Notes under the pieces: model-generated
The model's database searches: none
The model's input: the letters and a program-made list of their open reading frames with translations, nothing else
What the model was told of the DNA's origin: nothing
Shown: piece after piece, positions 8,882 through 17,458 of the stretch
How positions within the stretch are numbered: position 1 is the first letter of the stretch
Layout of the letters: every line of letters begins with the position of its first letter
Position numbers and translations under genes: made by a program
Assembly (NCBI GenBank): GCA_965220105.1
Contig: OZ244811.1
Coordinates: 4,216,001-4,280,000, forward strand
DNA: 64,000 bases
Direction of reading: 5' to 3'
Origin: Bin87 sp965220105
Lineage (GTDB): Bacteria; Chloroflexota; Dehalococcoidia; Lucifugimonadales; UBA3495

Positions 8882-10480
8882 ATGCGAAAATTCGCGCCCA
8901 ACGCCCCACGATTTCTGATTGCCGTCATCCTGGCGATGGCGGTATTTGCCTGCACGTCCCCACCGGCGCCGGAGCCAACCGAGACACTCGACATCGAGGC
9001 CACTATCACCGCCGCCGTAGCTGCCGCCCTCCCAACCTCAACACTCACGCCGACTCAAACCCCGACCCCTGCGCCCGACTTGCCGGCCACTATTACGGTG
9101 CAAGTGCAGGCGCAGGTGGCCGCTACCATCGCCGCTATTGCGCCGACTCTACGGACAAACACCGCACCGTCGCCAACTGTTGCCAATCCTCCTCGGTCAA
9201 CACCCGCCGTGCCTCTGACAACAACCCCTACCCGGCAAGCAACGCTAACAGCCCTACCTCCAAAGAGTGCCCTAGGTAGAGTTGAATCTCTACAATGGAT
9301 AGCCGATGGTATCTCCGAAAATGAATTTGATGCAGCCGACACTCTATATCAAATTGCTCAGTTTCGCCCTCGCTTGGCGGAAGCTATCCTCGATAAGCAA
9401 TATGTAATGGACGGACTCACCATCAGTGAGCACGAAGTCGTCAAAAGCATCAGTGCGATAGCGCAAGGTGGCCAGGGCCCAGATTGGGAGCGGGACCAAG
9501 AGCAAGCACTCAAAGGGGCTACCGAAGTTTTAGAAATGCCGTTCTTGCGATCCATAGACACCACTGACGCCGGGGCTGCGAACGCGTTGGCTGGTTTGTC
9601 GTTAATGGACCGGGACAAGTTCAAAGAAGTCCTTAACCATCCGCGCTTTGATGCTAACGGCATAACGGACCAAGACACGATGTGGGTATGGATGCTCAAC
9701 GTTGCATATATAGCCGACGCCAATAATCCCGGCGAAGACCTCTATCAAACCGCCTTGCAAGACAACTTGCCAACACAAACCCAATCCATTGACCTGGCAA
9801 TCTCAGGCAACGTTACTTTGACTGTAATAGCATTGGGTAATCACGGGGAGTGGATTCCCCTTCAAATGGCTCGCTTGAAAGAAAGCGTCAGAGTGATCGA
9901 AGACATCATGCAGCACTCATACCCAACCAACCAAATAACCCTCATATTGACTGAGGGGGGAGGTGCCTATTACGGCAAGTATATGACTCTGCCACCCCGG
10001 TACCTTTCCACCACCCACGAGACTGCCCACTACTACTGGGGAATACAATTTCCCAGTTGGATATCAGAAGGAGCGGCCGAAATGATTGTGGACATATCCA
10101 GAGGCCACAACCCCGCAAGTTCCAGTCGGGGATGCGGGTATCCGGGCAAGGGGATAGAAGAACAGCCGACTATTCTGCAAATGGAAGAATACAAACGAAC
10201 GACTGGCCTCACAGGTTCAAGGGTCCCCTGCACATATGCAATCGGTGAAGGAATGTTCGATGATTTGTACGCTATTCTAGGCCGAGAATTATTCTTGGAT
10301 CGATTCCGCGAGTTATTCCACCTTTCTGATCACACGGGAACACGAGCAGCAAGTCCCGTCGAGATCTGCGATTTCCAGAAAATCTTCACTGCAGGGCTCC
10401 GCTCAGATAGGAAGCAGGCCGTCTTGCACGACATCGCCAAATGGTATGGCGACGAACCAGCGTGTAAAGGTGGACCGTAA
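8882..10480 (+). CDS. Putative secreted zinc metallopeptidase (gluzincin-like) lipoprotein
   Basis: About 532 residues. A signal peptide with lipobox (FLIAVILAMAVFAC) is followed by a Thr/Pro/Ala-rich linker of about 100 residues typical of surface lipoproteins. The C-terminal region has the zincin motif HETAH near residue 379, with a downstream SEGAAE Glu about 20 residues later. That is the gluzincin arrangement seen in peptidase MA and M1-like enzymes. It is probably anchored outside the cell and cleaves peptides. From about 9250 to 10480 the GC content and codon use are clearly lower than in the flanking genes, a sign of recent acquisition. The ATG at 8882 is chosen because it gives a compact signal peptide; 8870 is also possible. 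Confidence 0.72.
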   Translation: MRKFAPNAPRFLIAVILAMAVFACTSPPAPEPTETLDIEATITAAVAAALPTSTLTPTQTPTPAPDLPATITVQVQAQVAATIAAIAPTLRTNTAPSPTVANPPRSTPAVPLTTTPTRQATLTALPPKSALGRVESLQWIADGISENEFDAADTLYQIAQFRPRLAEAILDKQYVMDGLTISEHEVVKSISAIAQGGQGPDWERDQEQALKGATEVLEMPFLRSIDTTDAGAANALAGLSLMDRDKFKEVLNHPRFDANGITDQDTMWVWMLNVAYIADANNPGEDLYQTALQDNLPTQTQSIDLAISGNVTLTVIALGNHGEWIPLQMARLKESVRVIEDIMQHSYPTNQITLILTEGGGAYYGKYMTLPPRYLSTTHETAHYYWGIQFPSWISEGAAEMIVDISRGHNPASSSRGCGYPGKGIEEQPTILQMEEYKRTTGLTGSRVPCTYAIGEGMFDDLYAILGRELFLDRFRELFHLSDHTGTRAASPVEICDFQKIFTAGLRSDRKQAVLHDIAKWYGDEPACKGGP

Positions 10481-10666
10481 CGATAAAGAACGCCAGCAGC
10501 GTTATGATCACCCCGGTTTGATTGGTATATCCCGCCAGTCCTGCAAAATTTGGCTCAACCCCTAACCCAAATTCCGTCCTTACTCCCCCTATTGACCCCA
10601 CTTCAACCAGCGTGATAGCGTGAACCAACCGTCGTAAACCGCTACCCTCCTGGTTGAGTTGCTGAT

Positions 10667-12298
10667 ATGACCAACGTTCTCGGTCTGGATCCCATTCCCG
10701 GACGCCATTCGTGGGAGAAATCCCTGGGCGAATTCCTGGAAATCGTGACTGGCGCCAATCCGCGGAAGGTTTTCGTCGAGATCGACGGGCGCCACATAAC
10801 GTATGGCGAGTTCATGGCCCGGTGCCGTTCGGCGGCCACCATGTTCCGGAGGCTGGGCATCCAGCACGGCGACCGCGTCTGCATCTTCCTGCCCAACGTG
10901 CCGGAAGTGCTGTACACCTGGTTCGGTCTCTCGTTGATTGGCGGCATCACGGTTACGATAAATACCGCCTACCGCCGCGACGAAATGGCCTTCATCCTGA
11001 ATAATGCCGAGGCGTCGGCCCTGGTCGCCCACGAAAGCCTCATCGACGTCGCCACCCAGGCCGCCGACATCGCCCCTTGCATTAAACACCGCCTGTTCGT
11101 CGGCGCCAGCGATGTCCCCGACGGCTGGCAGTCTTACTCCGACCTGCTGGCCGGCTCCCCAGAACTGGACGAACTGCCGGCGGTCAGCCCCACCGATATC
11201 GCGGTGCTTCAGTACACTTCCGGCACCACCGGCAACCCCAAAGGGGTCATGGTGACGCACCAGATGTACGTGTCTGCCGGGCAGGGGTTCGCCAGGTGGA
11301 CCCAGGCCACCCCCGACGACCGCTTTTTCACCTGCCTGCCCTACTTCCACGCCAACGCCCAGTATTACAGCACCATGGGAACCCTGGCGTCCGGCGCAAC
11401 CCTCGTCGTGCAGGACCGTTTCAGCGCCTCCCGATTCTGGCAGCAGGTTCGCGACGCCCGCGCCACCGTGGTCAACTTCATCGGCATGATGATGCCCGTC
11501 CTGTCCAAGAACGACCCCTCTCCTGACGACGCCGATAACCCGGTGCGCCTGTTCTACGGCTCGCCGGCATTCTCCCCCGAGTTTCTGGCCGAGTTTGAGC
11601 AGCGTTTCGGCACGGACATCATCGTCGGCTTCGGTATGACCGAGACCTGCTACGGCACCATCGAGGACATCCGCGGCGAACGACGGCCCAATTCCTCCGG
11701 TCTGCCCCGCCAGCATCCCGACCCGTCGTTCGGCAACACCGTCCGCATCGTCGATGATGCCGGCGTGCCCGTGCCCAACGGTCAACCCGGCGAGATCACC
11801 ATCCAGAACCCGGCCACCATGCCCGGATACTGGCGCAACGCTGAACAAACCGCCGAGTCGCTGCGCGACGACTGGCTCTTCACCGGCGATCTAGGCTGGC
11901 TGGACGACGACAACTTTCTGTACTTCGTGGACCGCAAAAAGGACGTCATCCGCCGCCGGGGAGAAAATATATCCTCCCAGGAAGTGGAAGACGTCATCAA
12001 GCGCCACGAAAGCGTGCTGGACTGCGCCATCATCGCGGTGCCTTCCGAGCTTGGCGAGGATGAGGTCAAGGCCTACGTCACACCCCGGCCAGGCGCATCC
12101 GTGGCCCCGGAAGAAGTCGTTTACTGGTGCGCCGAACACCTGGCCTATTTCAAAGTGCCCCGCTACATTGAAATCAGAGATGAGCTTCCCCGAACCCCCA
12201 GCCTGCGCGTCCGCAAGGATGTGCTGCGTCAGGAACGGGAAGACTTGATATCCGGTTGTTTCGACCGCGAAGCCGCCGGCATCCAAATCAGACGATGA
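10667..12298 (+). CDS. AMP-dependent acyl-CoA synthetase/ligase (class I adenylate-forming)
   Basis: 543 residues of normal length. Motifs in order: the P-loop YTSGTTGNPKG near residues 183-193, GFGMTETC (A5), TGDLGWLDDDNFLYFVDRKKDVIRRRGENIS (A7/A8 hinge, written here only as a landmark of residues about 405-435), and a final Lys region. It activates a carboxylate as acyl-AMP and transfers it to CoA. It resembles the CaiC/crotonobetaine-CoA ligase and medium/long-chain ligase groups; the substrate is not assignable. The PII gene begins 27 bases downstream. Confidence 0.9.
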   Translation: MTNVLGLDPIPGRHSWEKSLGEFLEIVTGANPRKVFVEIDGRHITYGEFMARCRSAATMFRRLGIQHGDRVCIFLPNVPEVLYTWFGLSLIGGITVTINTAYRRDEMAFILNNAEASALVAHESLIDVATQAADIAPCIKHRLFVGASDVPDGWQSYSDLLAGSPELDELPAVSPTDIAVLQYTSGTTGNPKGVMVTHQMYVSAGQGFARWTQATPDDRFFTCLPYFHANAQYYSTMGTLASGATLVVQDRFSASRFWQQVRDARATVVNFIGMMMPVLSKNDPSPDDADNPVRLFYGSPAFSPEFLAEFEQRFGTDIIVGFGMTETCYGTIEDIRGERRPNSSGLPRQHPDPSFGNTVRIVDDAGVPVPNGQPGEITIQNPATMPGYWRNAEQTAESLRDDWLFTGDLGWLDDDNFLYFVDRKKDVIRRRGENISSQEVEDVIKRHESVLDCAIIAVPSELGEDEVKAYVTPRPGASVAPEEVVYWCAEHLAYFKVPRYIEIRDELPRTPSLRVRKDVLRQEREDLISGCFDREAAGIQIRR

Positions 12299-12325
12299 CG
12301 CCGTGTGGTGTGAGGAGCGATCCTG

Positions 12326-12670
12326 ATGAACAAGATAGAAGCCATTTTCCGCCCCGAGCGCCTGGACAACGTCAAGGATGCCCTCAAGGAAGTCGGGATT
12401 GTGGGCCTGACCGTCACCCAGGTCACCGGCCGGGGCGCCCAGGGTGGTATTGAGGTCACCGCCGCCCGCGGCCTGGGCACCATCCGCATCGACATGCTCC
12501 CCAAGGTCAAACTCGAAGTCGTCGTCAATGACCCCGACACCGACCGCGCCGTGGACGTTATCCGAACCAACTCCATCACCGGCAACCCCGGCGACGGCAA
12601 GATCTTTATCTACCCCGTCAGCGATGCCATCCGCATCCGCACCGGTGAGCACGGCCCGGACGCCGTGTAA
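12326..12670 (+). CDS. PII-type signal transduction protein, atypical T-loop
   Basis: 114 residues with the full PII fold: KIEAIFRPERLDNVKDAL at the start, EVGIVGLTVTQVTGRG, LPKVKLEVVV, the B-loop GNPGDGKIFIYPV and the C-terminal IRTGE. PII proteins sense ATP/ADP and 2-oxoglutarate and regulate nitrogen or carbon enzymes. The T-loop is unusual: the K-G-H-T-E-x-Y-RG segment of GlnB/GlnK is replaced by a Gly/Ala/Thr-rich stretch two residues longer, and the uridylylated Tyr51 is absent. No amtB or glnA is nearby; it follows an acyl-CoA ligase. Control of carbon rather than ammonium flux is possible, but that is inference. Confidence 0.88.
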   Translation: MNKIEAIFRPERLDNVKDALKEVGIVGLTVTQVTGRGAQGGIEVTAARGLGTIRIDMLPKVKLEVVVNDPDTDRAVDVIRTNSITGNPGDGKIFIYPVSDAIRIRTGEHGPDAV

Positions 12671-12675
12671 CCACC

Positions 12676-12705
12676 TGTCATTGCGAGCGAAGCGTGGCAA
12701 TCTCG
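12676..12705 (+). repeat. Dispersed intergenic repeat, TGTCATTGCGAGC type
   Basis: Copy reading TGTCATTGCGAGCGAAGCG then TGGCAATCTCG, between the PII and EVE-domain genes. It matches the copies at 8295 and 16755 nearly base for base. Confidence 0.7.
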
Positions 12706-12737
12706 CGCTGATTCTAAACTCGCCTGGAGACCAGACC

Positions 12738-13220
12738 ATGCCCGAGCCGCGTTATTGGCTGTTCAAGTCCGAACCGTCCTCCTACTCCTTCGACAATCTG
12801 GAGTCCGAAGACAACCGTACCGCCGAGTGGGATGGCGTTCGCAACTACCAGGCCCGCAATTTCATGCGGGACGACATGAAGGTCGGCGACTACGTGCTGT
12901 TCTACCACAGCAACGCCAAGCCGCCCGGAGTGGTGGGCACGGCACGCATCGTCAGTGAAGGCTACGCTGATACCACCGCCTGGGACCCCGATTCTCGTTA
13001 CTACGACGCTAAGTCAGACCCGGCCAACCCCACCTGGATGATGGTCGATATCCAGGCCGACCGTCGGCTGCCGCGTTTCATCAGCCTCAACGAGCTCAAG
13101 GCCAACCCGGAGCTGGCCGACATGATGGTCACCAAGCGTGGTCAGCGCCTGTCCGTCCAGCCGGTCAAACCGGAGGAATGGGCGGAGGTGCTGGCGATGG
13201 CCGAACGCCCCGAGCAATAG
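12738..13220 (+). CDS. EVE domain-containing protein
   Basis: 160 residues. YWLFKSEPSSYSFDNL at the start, then WDGVRNYQARNFMRDDMKVGD and VLFYHSNAKPPGVVGTARIV, are the hallmark segments of the EVE domain (PUA-like fold, THYN1 family). EVE proteins bind modified bases in DNA or RNA and are often near restriction or repair genes. Here the neighbours are metabolic, so this is more likely the common housekeeping THYN1-like form. The ATG at 12738 is favoured because the longer frame upstream overlaps the PII gene and an intergenic repeat. Confidence 0.88.
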   Translation: MPEPRYWLFKSEPSSYSFDNLESEDNRTAEWDGVRNYQARNFMRDDMKVGDYVLFYHSNAKPPGVVGTARIVSEGYADTTAWDPDSRYYDAKSDPANPTWMMVDIQADRRLPRFISLNELKANPELADMMVTKRGQRLSVQPVKPEEWAEVLAMAERPEQ

Positions 13221-13271
13221 GAACTGCGCGCCGGGTTCGTTCCGCCAAGCTCGTTCAATGGTCCCTCGCCA

Positions 13272-14918
13272 CTAATAGAACCCCAGCACTTCGCCGTCGT
13301 CCGTCACGTCCATGTCCAACGCCCTGGGCCTGGTCGGCAAGCCGGGCAGGGTTTCGATGCGCCCGGCCAGAGCGTATAGGAAGCCCGCCCCAACCGACGC
13401 TCTAACCTCGTTGACGGGGAATGTGTAGCCCTCAGGCCGATTCCGTAAGGCCGGGTCGTGAGATATAGACAGGTGTGTCTTCGCCATGCAGATGGGCAAG
13501 TCGCCCCAACCCTGTGCTTCGAAGTAACGCAACTGTCGTCGTGCGGACGACGACCACACGACACTGTCCGCGTTGTACACCTTCCGGGCCAGGGCTAACA
13601 CTTTGTCTTGAGCGGAAGCATCGGCGGGGTAGGCGTACTGGACCTTGCCGCCCCGATTCGCAGCGGCCACCACTGCGGCGGCTAAATCCTCAGCTCCTGC
13701 CCCACCTTGGGCAAACCCGTCATTCTCGACCGCGGCGTCGGCTCCGGCCTGGCTGGCAATCTCTTTCACTGCGGCCAGTTCCTCGGCAGTATCGGAGGCG
13801 AAACGGTTGATGGCCACCACCACCGGCAACCCAAAATGTTTGACCACCTCAATATGGTGCTGCAAGTTGCCCGCGCCCGCCATGACGCGATCAGGATTCG
13901 GTTGGTCGAGTTCGCGCCGCAATGCTCCGCCGTGCCATTTCAGAGCCCGGGCCGACGCGACCAAAACCGCCGCGGCGGGTGTGAGGTCTCGGTCGCGTGT
14001 TTTGATGTGCATGAATTTTTCGAATCCCAAATCGGCGGCAAACCCGGCCTCTGTTACCACGTAGTCCGAATAGGCCAGTCCGAGCCGGTCGGCGATCACC
14101 GAGCTGCAACCGTGGGCGATGTTTCCGAAAGGCCCGGCGTGGATCAATGCCGGTTGTCCCTCCAGCGTCTGAACCAGGTTGGGCATTATGGTTTGGTGCA
14201 ACAGTGTCATGAGCGCGCCGGTTACCCCCAGCTGATCCACCGATACCGGGTCACCACTGCGTGTGGACCCCACCACGATACGGGAAACCCGCCTCCGCAG
14301 ATCTTCCAGGTCATCCGCGAGGGCGAGGATCGCCATGATTTCCGACGCCGAAACTATGCTGAATCCGCTCTCTGTGACCGGACCGTAGCCGTCGCCGCCG
14401 ATGCCGGTAACCACCCGACGCAATCCCCGATCCGAGGCGTCCGTGACCCGGGTCCAACTGATCCCTGCCGGATCAAGATCGGGGACGCTGTTGCGCCAGA
14501 CGGCGTTGTCCACCAGCGCCGCCAGCAGGTTATGGGCCGACGCCACGGCGTGAGCATCGCCGGTGAAGTGGATGTTAATCTCATCTTCCGGTACGACTCG
14601 CGATGCCCCGCCGCCGGTGCCACCGCCCTTGATCCCGAATATGGGCCCCAACGTCGGCTCCCGGAGATTCACTACCACCCGATGCCCCAGGCGGGCCATA
14701 CCCTGCGTCAGCCCCACGGCAGTCGTCGTCTTGCCTTCCCCCGCTGGCGTAGGCGTGATTCCGGTTACCACGATGAGCTTGCCCTGCTGGCCCGGCGCGT
14801 CGCCGCCGGCCCGATCATTCAAAGCTTCCAGGGAAATCTTCGCCTTGTGCCGACCATAGGGATGCACGTGGCCTTCGTCGATGCCTAATTTGGCGACAAT
14901 ATCAGCTATTGGCTGCAC
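13272..14918 (-). CDS. fhs: Formate--tetrahydrofolate ligase
   Basis: 548 residues, full length for the family. It begins with PIADIVAKLGIDEGHVHPYG. The P-loop GEGKTTTAVGL is near residues 60-70, and LREPTLGPIFGIKGG and LTGDAHAV-like family segments follow (FTGDAHAVASAHNLL). GFEKFMHIKTR and AINRFASDT are also typical. The enzyme makes 10-formyl-THF from formate, ATP and THF, feeding purine and formyl-Met synthesis or one-carbon assimilation. It stands alone, with no folD adjacent. The start at 14918 is preceded by AGGAG (reverse strand), supporting it. Confidence 0.96.
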   Translation of the reverse strand: MQPIADIVAKLGIDEGHVHPYGRHKAKISLEALNDRAGGDAPGQQGKLIVVTGITPTPAGEGKTTTAVGLTQGMARLGHRVVVNLREPTLGPIFGIKGGGTGGGASRVVPEDEINIHFTGDAHAVASAHNLLAALVDNAVWRNSVPDLDPAGISWTRVTDASDRGLRRVVTGIGGDGYGPVTESGFSIVSASEIMAILALADDLEDLRRRVSRIVVGSTRSGDPVSVDQLGVTGALMTLLHQTIMPNLVQTLEGQPALIHAGPFGNIAHGCSSVIADRLGLAYSDYVVTEAGFAADLGFEKFMHIKTRDRDLTPAAAVLVASARALKWHGGALRRELDQPNPDRVMAGAGNLQHHIEVVKHFGLPVVVAINRFASDTAEELAAVKEIASQAGADAAVENDGFAQGGAGAEDLAAAVVAAANRGGKVQYAYPADASAQDKVLALARKVYNADSVVWSSSARRQLRYFEAQGWGDLPICMAKTHLSISHDPALRNRPEGYTFPVNEVRASVGAGFLYALAGRIETLPGLPTRPRALDMDVTDDGEVLGFY

Positions 14919-15003
14919 GGGACTCCTTTGTTATTCCGATCTTTTTCAATCATTCGCAATTGAGGATTCTGCGCCGCTTATCTAACCCGGGCCCTCGGTT
15001 GCT

Positions 15004-16677
15004 TTACAACGCCCCGCTGATGGAAATGTCCAGCAGCGCCGGCTTGCCGCTCTCGAACGCCCGCCGAATCGCCGGCCCGATCTCCACCGGATCCTCGACC
15101 CACTCCCCGTGCACCCCCATGGCCTGGGCCATCATGGACAGATCCAGCCGGTTGGCGAACTCCATACCCACGTACTCGCTCTCCCGATCCCGGTCGTCCA
15201 GCATGTCCCGCAGGTAAACTTCCATGTTCACCTTCAGGATGCGGTACGCCTGATTGTTGCAGATGGCGTACACCACCGGAATGTTGTAGCGGCTGGCGGT
15301 CCACAATGCCTGCACCGTGTACATCGACGCCCCGTCGCCAACCACCGCCAGTACGGGCCGGTCCGGATGGGCCAGCTTGACGCCCAGCGCTCCCGGCATG
15401 GCCCAGCCCAACGCACCGCCCCTGATGCCGTAAATGTCGCCCGGCCTGGTGAACTCGAATGCCCGGTTCATCGCCGGCCGCGACGTCACCGATTCGTCCG
15501 CCACGATGGTGTCCGGAGGCACGGCAGCAGCCAGCTCGTGCATCATCCGCTCCACTGGCATGGGACGGTTATCCCACGTCGGCTTGATGCGCTCCTGGTA
15601 TCGCTCGTTATCCCGCTGACGGGCTGCGGCCAGAGTCGCTGCCCGCGTCGCCGCCGCTTCCCGTTGGCTGCCGTTCATCTCGGCGTCCAGTGATTCGGCC
15701 AGGTCCGTTAGTCCTGCCGCCGGGTCGGCCATGATTCCCACCTCGGTGGGATAGGTCTTTTCGATCTCCCAGTAGTTGCTGTCAACGTGGATCAGCCGCG
15801 CGTCGGGTTTCAGGAAGGGAACGTCCACGTAGAGGAACGAGGCGAACACGTCGGTGCCCACCGCCATCACCACGTCGGCGTTCTCAAACTGGCGCGCCGT
15901 GGCGGGACTGTTCAGGTTCAGCATCCCGCCCCATTGCGGGTGGCCCGTCGGGTAATTCACCTCCGAATACGAGGTGGCCAACACCCGCGCCCCGGTTTGC
16001 TCGGCGACTCGCACCACGGCGTCGGCGGCCCCGGATTGCGCCACCCGGTCGCCAACCACGATTACCGGATTCTGGGCCGACGCCAGCAGTTCGGTCGCTG
16101 CGGCGATGGCAGCCGTGTCGGGGCGAATCCGAAAATATCCGGGCGAAGAACCGGTCGCCTCGAACTCAATCTCTTCATCCATCGTGTTCCACGGAAAGGA
16201 CACGAACACGGGCCCGGTGGGCGGCGTCTTGGCCTCCTTGAAAGCCCGACGGATGGCCACCGGGATGTCCGAGGCGTGCAGAATCTCCGTGCTCCACTTT
16301 GTGTATTGCTCGGTCATCGCCACCAGGTCCCCGGACAGCACCGGCTCGTTAATCAGCATCCGGGTGTCCGAGTTGCCTGCGGTCAGTACCAGCGGAGTGC
16401 CGCCCCGGAAGGCGTTGTACAGCCCGCTGATGCCGTTGGCCAGCCCGCCGGCGATGTGGATGTTGGCGAAGGCCGGTTTGCCGGTGGCCCGGGCGTATCC
16501 GTCTGCCATGCCAACCGCGGTTCCTTCCTGCAACGCCTGGACGTACTGCAAATGCGGAAAGTCCTGCAGCCCGTCCAGGAACGGCGTCTCGCTGGTGCCG
16601 GGGTTGCCGAATATGTACTCCACACCCTCGGCCACCAGCATCTGGGCCAACGCGTGCTTGCCTAGCATCTTGGGCAT
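15004..16677 (-). CDS. Thiamine diphosphate-dependent enzyme (acetolactate synthase/benzoylformate decarboxylase-like)
   Basis: 557 residues from MPKMLGKHALAQML, preceded by AGGAG. The open frame continues about 25 codons upstream only because a dispersed repeat there is open. The catalytic Glu is in ALQEGTAVGMADGYARATG. The central FAD/regulatory-like domain is present, and the C-terminal ThDP motif is GDGASMYTVQALWTASRYNIPVVYAICNN, starting GDGA and ending ICNN. The group includes decarboxylases of 2-keto acids and carboligases. The divergence from IlvB and the lack of a small subunit argue against true acetolactate synthase. Confidence 0.85.
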   Translation of the reverse strand: MPKMLGKHALAQMLVAEGVEYIFGNPGTSETPFLDGLQDFPHLQYVQALQEGTAVGMADGYARATGKPAFANIHIAGGLANGISGLYNAFRGGTPLVLTAGNSDTRMLINEPVLSGDLVAMTEQYTKWSTEILHASDIPVAIRRAFKEAKTPPTGPVFVSFPWNTMDEEIEFEATGSSPGYFRIRPDTAAIAAATELLASAQNPVIVVGDRVAQSGAADAVVRVAEQTGARVLATSYSEVNYPTGHPQWGGMLNLNSPATARQFENADVVMAVGTDVFASFLYVDVPFLKPDARLIHVDSNYWEIEKTYPTEVGIMADPAAGLTDLAESLDAEMNGSQREAAATRAATLAAARQRDNERYQERIKPTWDNRPMPVERMMHELAAAVPPDTIVADESVTSRPAMNRAFEFTRPGDIYGIRGGALGWAMPGALGVKLAHPDRPVLAVVGDGASMYTVQALWTASRYNIPVVYAICNNQAYRILKVNMEVYLRDMLDDRDRESEYVGMEFANRLDLSMMAQAMGVHGEWVEDPVEIGPAIRRAFESGKPALLDISISGAL

Positions 16678-16701
16678 TTCTCTTCTCCTGAGTTCAAGTA
16701 T

Positions 16702-16739
16702 CCCCTCTCCCTTGATGGGAGAGGGCCAGGGTGAGGGTG
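16702..16739 (+). repeat. Dispersed repeat, CCCTCTCCC...GGGAGAGGG type
   Basis: CCCCTCTCCCTTGATGGGAG followed by AGGGCCAGGGTGAGGGTG: an inverted CCCTCTCCC/GGGAGAGGG core plus a GGGTGAGGGTG tail. Related copies lie at 16785 and inside both long direct repeats at 36753 and 39084. Confidence 0.7.
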
Positions 16740-16754
16740 AAAATCCCCCCAACT

Positions 16755-16784
16755 GTCATTGTGAGCGAAGCGTGGCAAGCTCGC
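16755..16784 (+). repeat. Dispersed intergenic repeat, TGTCATTGTGAGC type
   Basis: TGTCATTGTGAGCGAAGCG then TGGCAAGCTCG, sandwiched between two copies of the CCCTCTCCC-type repeat, so three dispersed elements fill this intergenic space. Confidence 0.7.
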
Positions 16785-16819
16785 TCCCCTCCCTCAGGGA
16801 GAGGGTAGGGGTGAGGGCG
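16785..16819 (+). repeat. Dispersed repeat, CCCTCCCTCAGGGAGAGGG type
   Basis: A second copy of the palindrome-plus-tail repeat: CCCCTCCCTCAGGGAGAGGG followed by TAGGGGTGAGGGCG. It ends 12 bases before the stop codon of the VOC gene and may act as its transcript end, although no U-run follows. Confidence 0.65.
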
Positions 16820-16831
16820 AAGCTCCCGGCA

Positions 16832-17458
16832 TTACTGGTAAACCATCCACTCCAGCAGGTTATTGTCCGGGTCGCGAGCGTAAAGGCTCACCGCCGGCAG
16901 CACCCCACGCTGGCGCGCGCCCTTCCGAGGGCCCGGCCCCCGCACAATCTCCACACCGGCGTCGGCCAGCATCTGCTGGCAGTCCTCAACGTTGCCGTCC
17001 CATACGAAGCAGATATCGGTGCAGCCCGGCACGGCAGTCGGCCCACGATAATCAGCCAGGTAGCCTTCTGGATGAACATTAATCTTGGAATCCCCAATCT
17101 GGATTGAAAAGATATTCGCCGTACCGGCCCGCCATTCCGCTTCATCGTTGATGGAGAAGCCAAGCTTCTTATAAAAAGCCATCAACCGCTCGGCGTCAGC
17201 GGTGGGCATTGCGATGTGGTCAATTCCCACGGTGGACATTTTGGGTTCCTCCTTTTTGAGATACCGCTCCGGCCACAGTTCTTTCGGAGAACGGGGCGGT
17301 TTGTCAATGCCGTCGGGATAAACTTCTTGGAACGATTTTGCGGTGGCCCAGTACTCTTCGTCCAGCTCAGGGTTATCCGAGTCAGCGGCGATGCCCGCCA
17401 TGATGGCAGCATCCTCTTCGTCGGTCGGGCTAATATGGCCGGGCTTAAGCTTGGGCAT
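16832..17458 (-). CDS. BrnA antitoxin-like N terminus fused in frame to a VOC (glyoxalase/dioxygenase-fold) protein
   Basis: One uninterrupted frame of 208 residues with two unrelated parts. Residues 1-70 resemble the N terminus of BrnA antitoxins (PTDEEDAAIMAGIAADSDNP), but the usual C-terminal ribbon-helix-helix segment is missing. Residues 74-208 form a VOC domain (MSTVGIDHIAMPTADAERL, then ARDPDNNLLEWMVY, with metal-ligand-like H and E positions). The codons linking the parts encode KKEEPK and double as a strong Shine-Dalgarno sequence 8 bases before the ATG at 17239. The VOC protein may therefore be made alone as well as fused. The frame overlaps the BrnT gene by 14 bases, the normal BrnT-BrnA order. 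Either this is a real fusion antitoxin or a truncated brnA whose frame runs into the next gene. Confidence 0.75.
   Translation of the reverse strand: MPKLKPGHISPTDEEDAAIMAGIAADSDNPELDEEYWATAKSFQEVYPDGIDKPPRSPKELWPERYLKKEEPKMSTVGIDHIAMPTADAERLMAFYKKLGFSINDEAEWRAGTANIFSIQIGDSKINVHPEGYLADYRGPTAVPGCTDICFVWDGNVEDCQQMLADAGVEIVRGPGPRKGARQRGVLPAVSLYARDPDNNLLEWMVYQ
17248..17255 (-). promoter_or_regulatory. Internal Shine-Dalgarno sequence for the VOC protein
   Basis: On the coding strand AAAGGAGG precedes the ATG at 17239 by 8 bases, one of the best ribosome-binding sites in the window. It lies inside the BrnA-VOC reading frame, so it argues for separate initiation of the VOC protein. Confidence 0.75.

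Noticed and set aside
10386..10628. 80-codon minus-strand frame with a hydrophobic helix after the lipoprotein gene
   Set aside because: It overlaps the end of the gluzincin gene and has no ribosome-binding site or family; chance is likely.
10589..11848. 419-codon frame antisense to the acyl-CoA ligase
   Set aside because: Shadow of an intact adenylate-forming enzyme, composed of low-complexity His/Gly/Asp-rich sequence.
14919..15003. Riboswitch upstream of fhs
   Set aside because: The gap between fhs and the ThDP gene is only 85 bases and shows no recognisable aptamer pattern.
16678..16752. Longer N terminus of the ThDP enzyme
   Set aside because: The extra codons are the CCCTCTCCC-type repeat, and AGGAG precedes the internal ATG at 16677.
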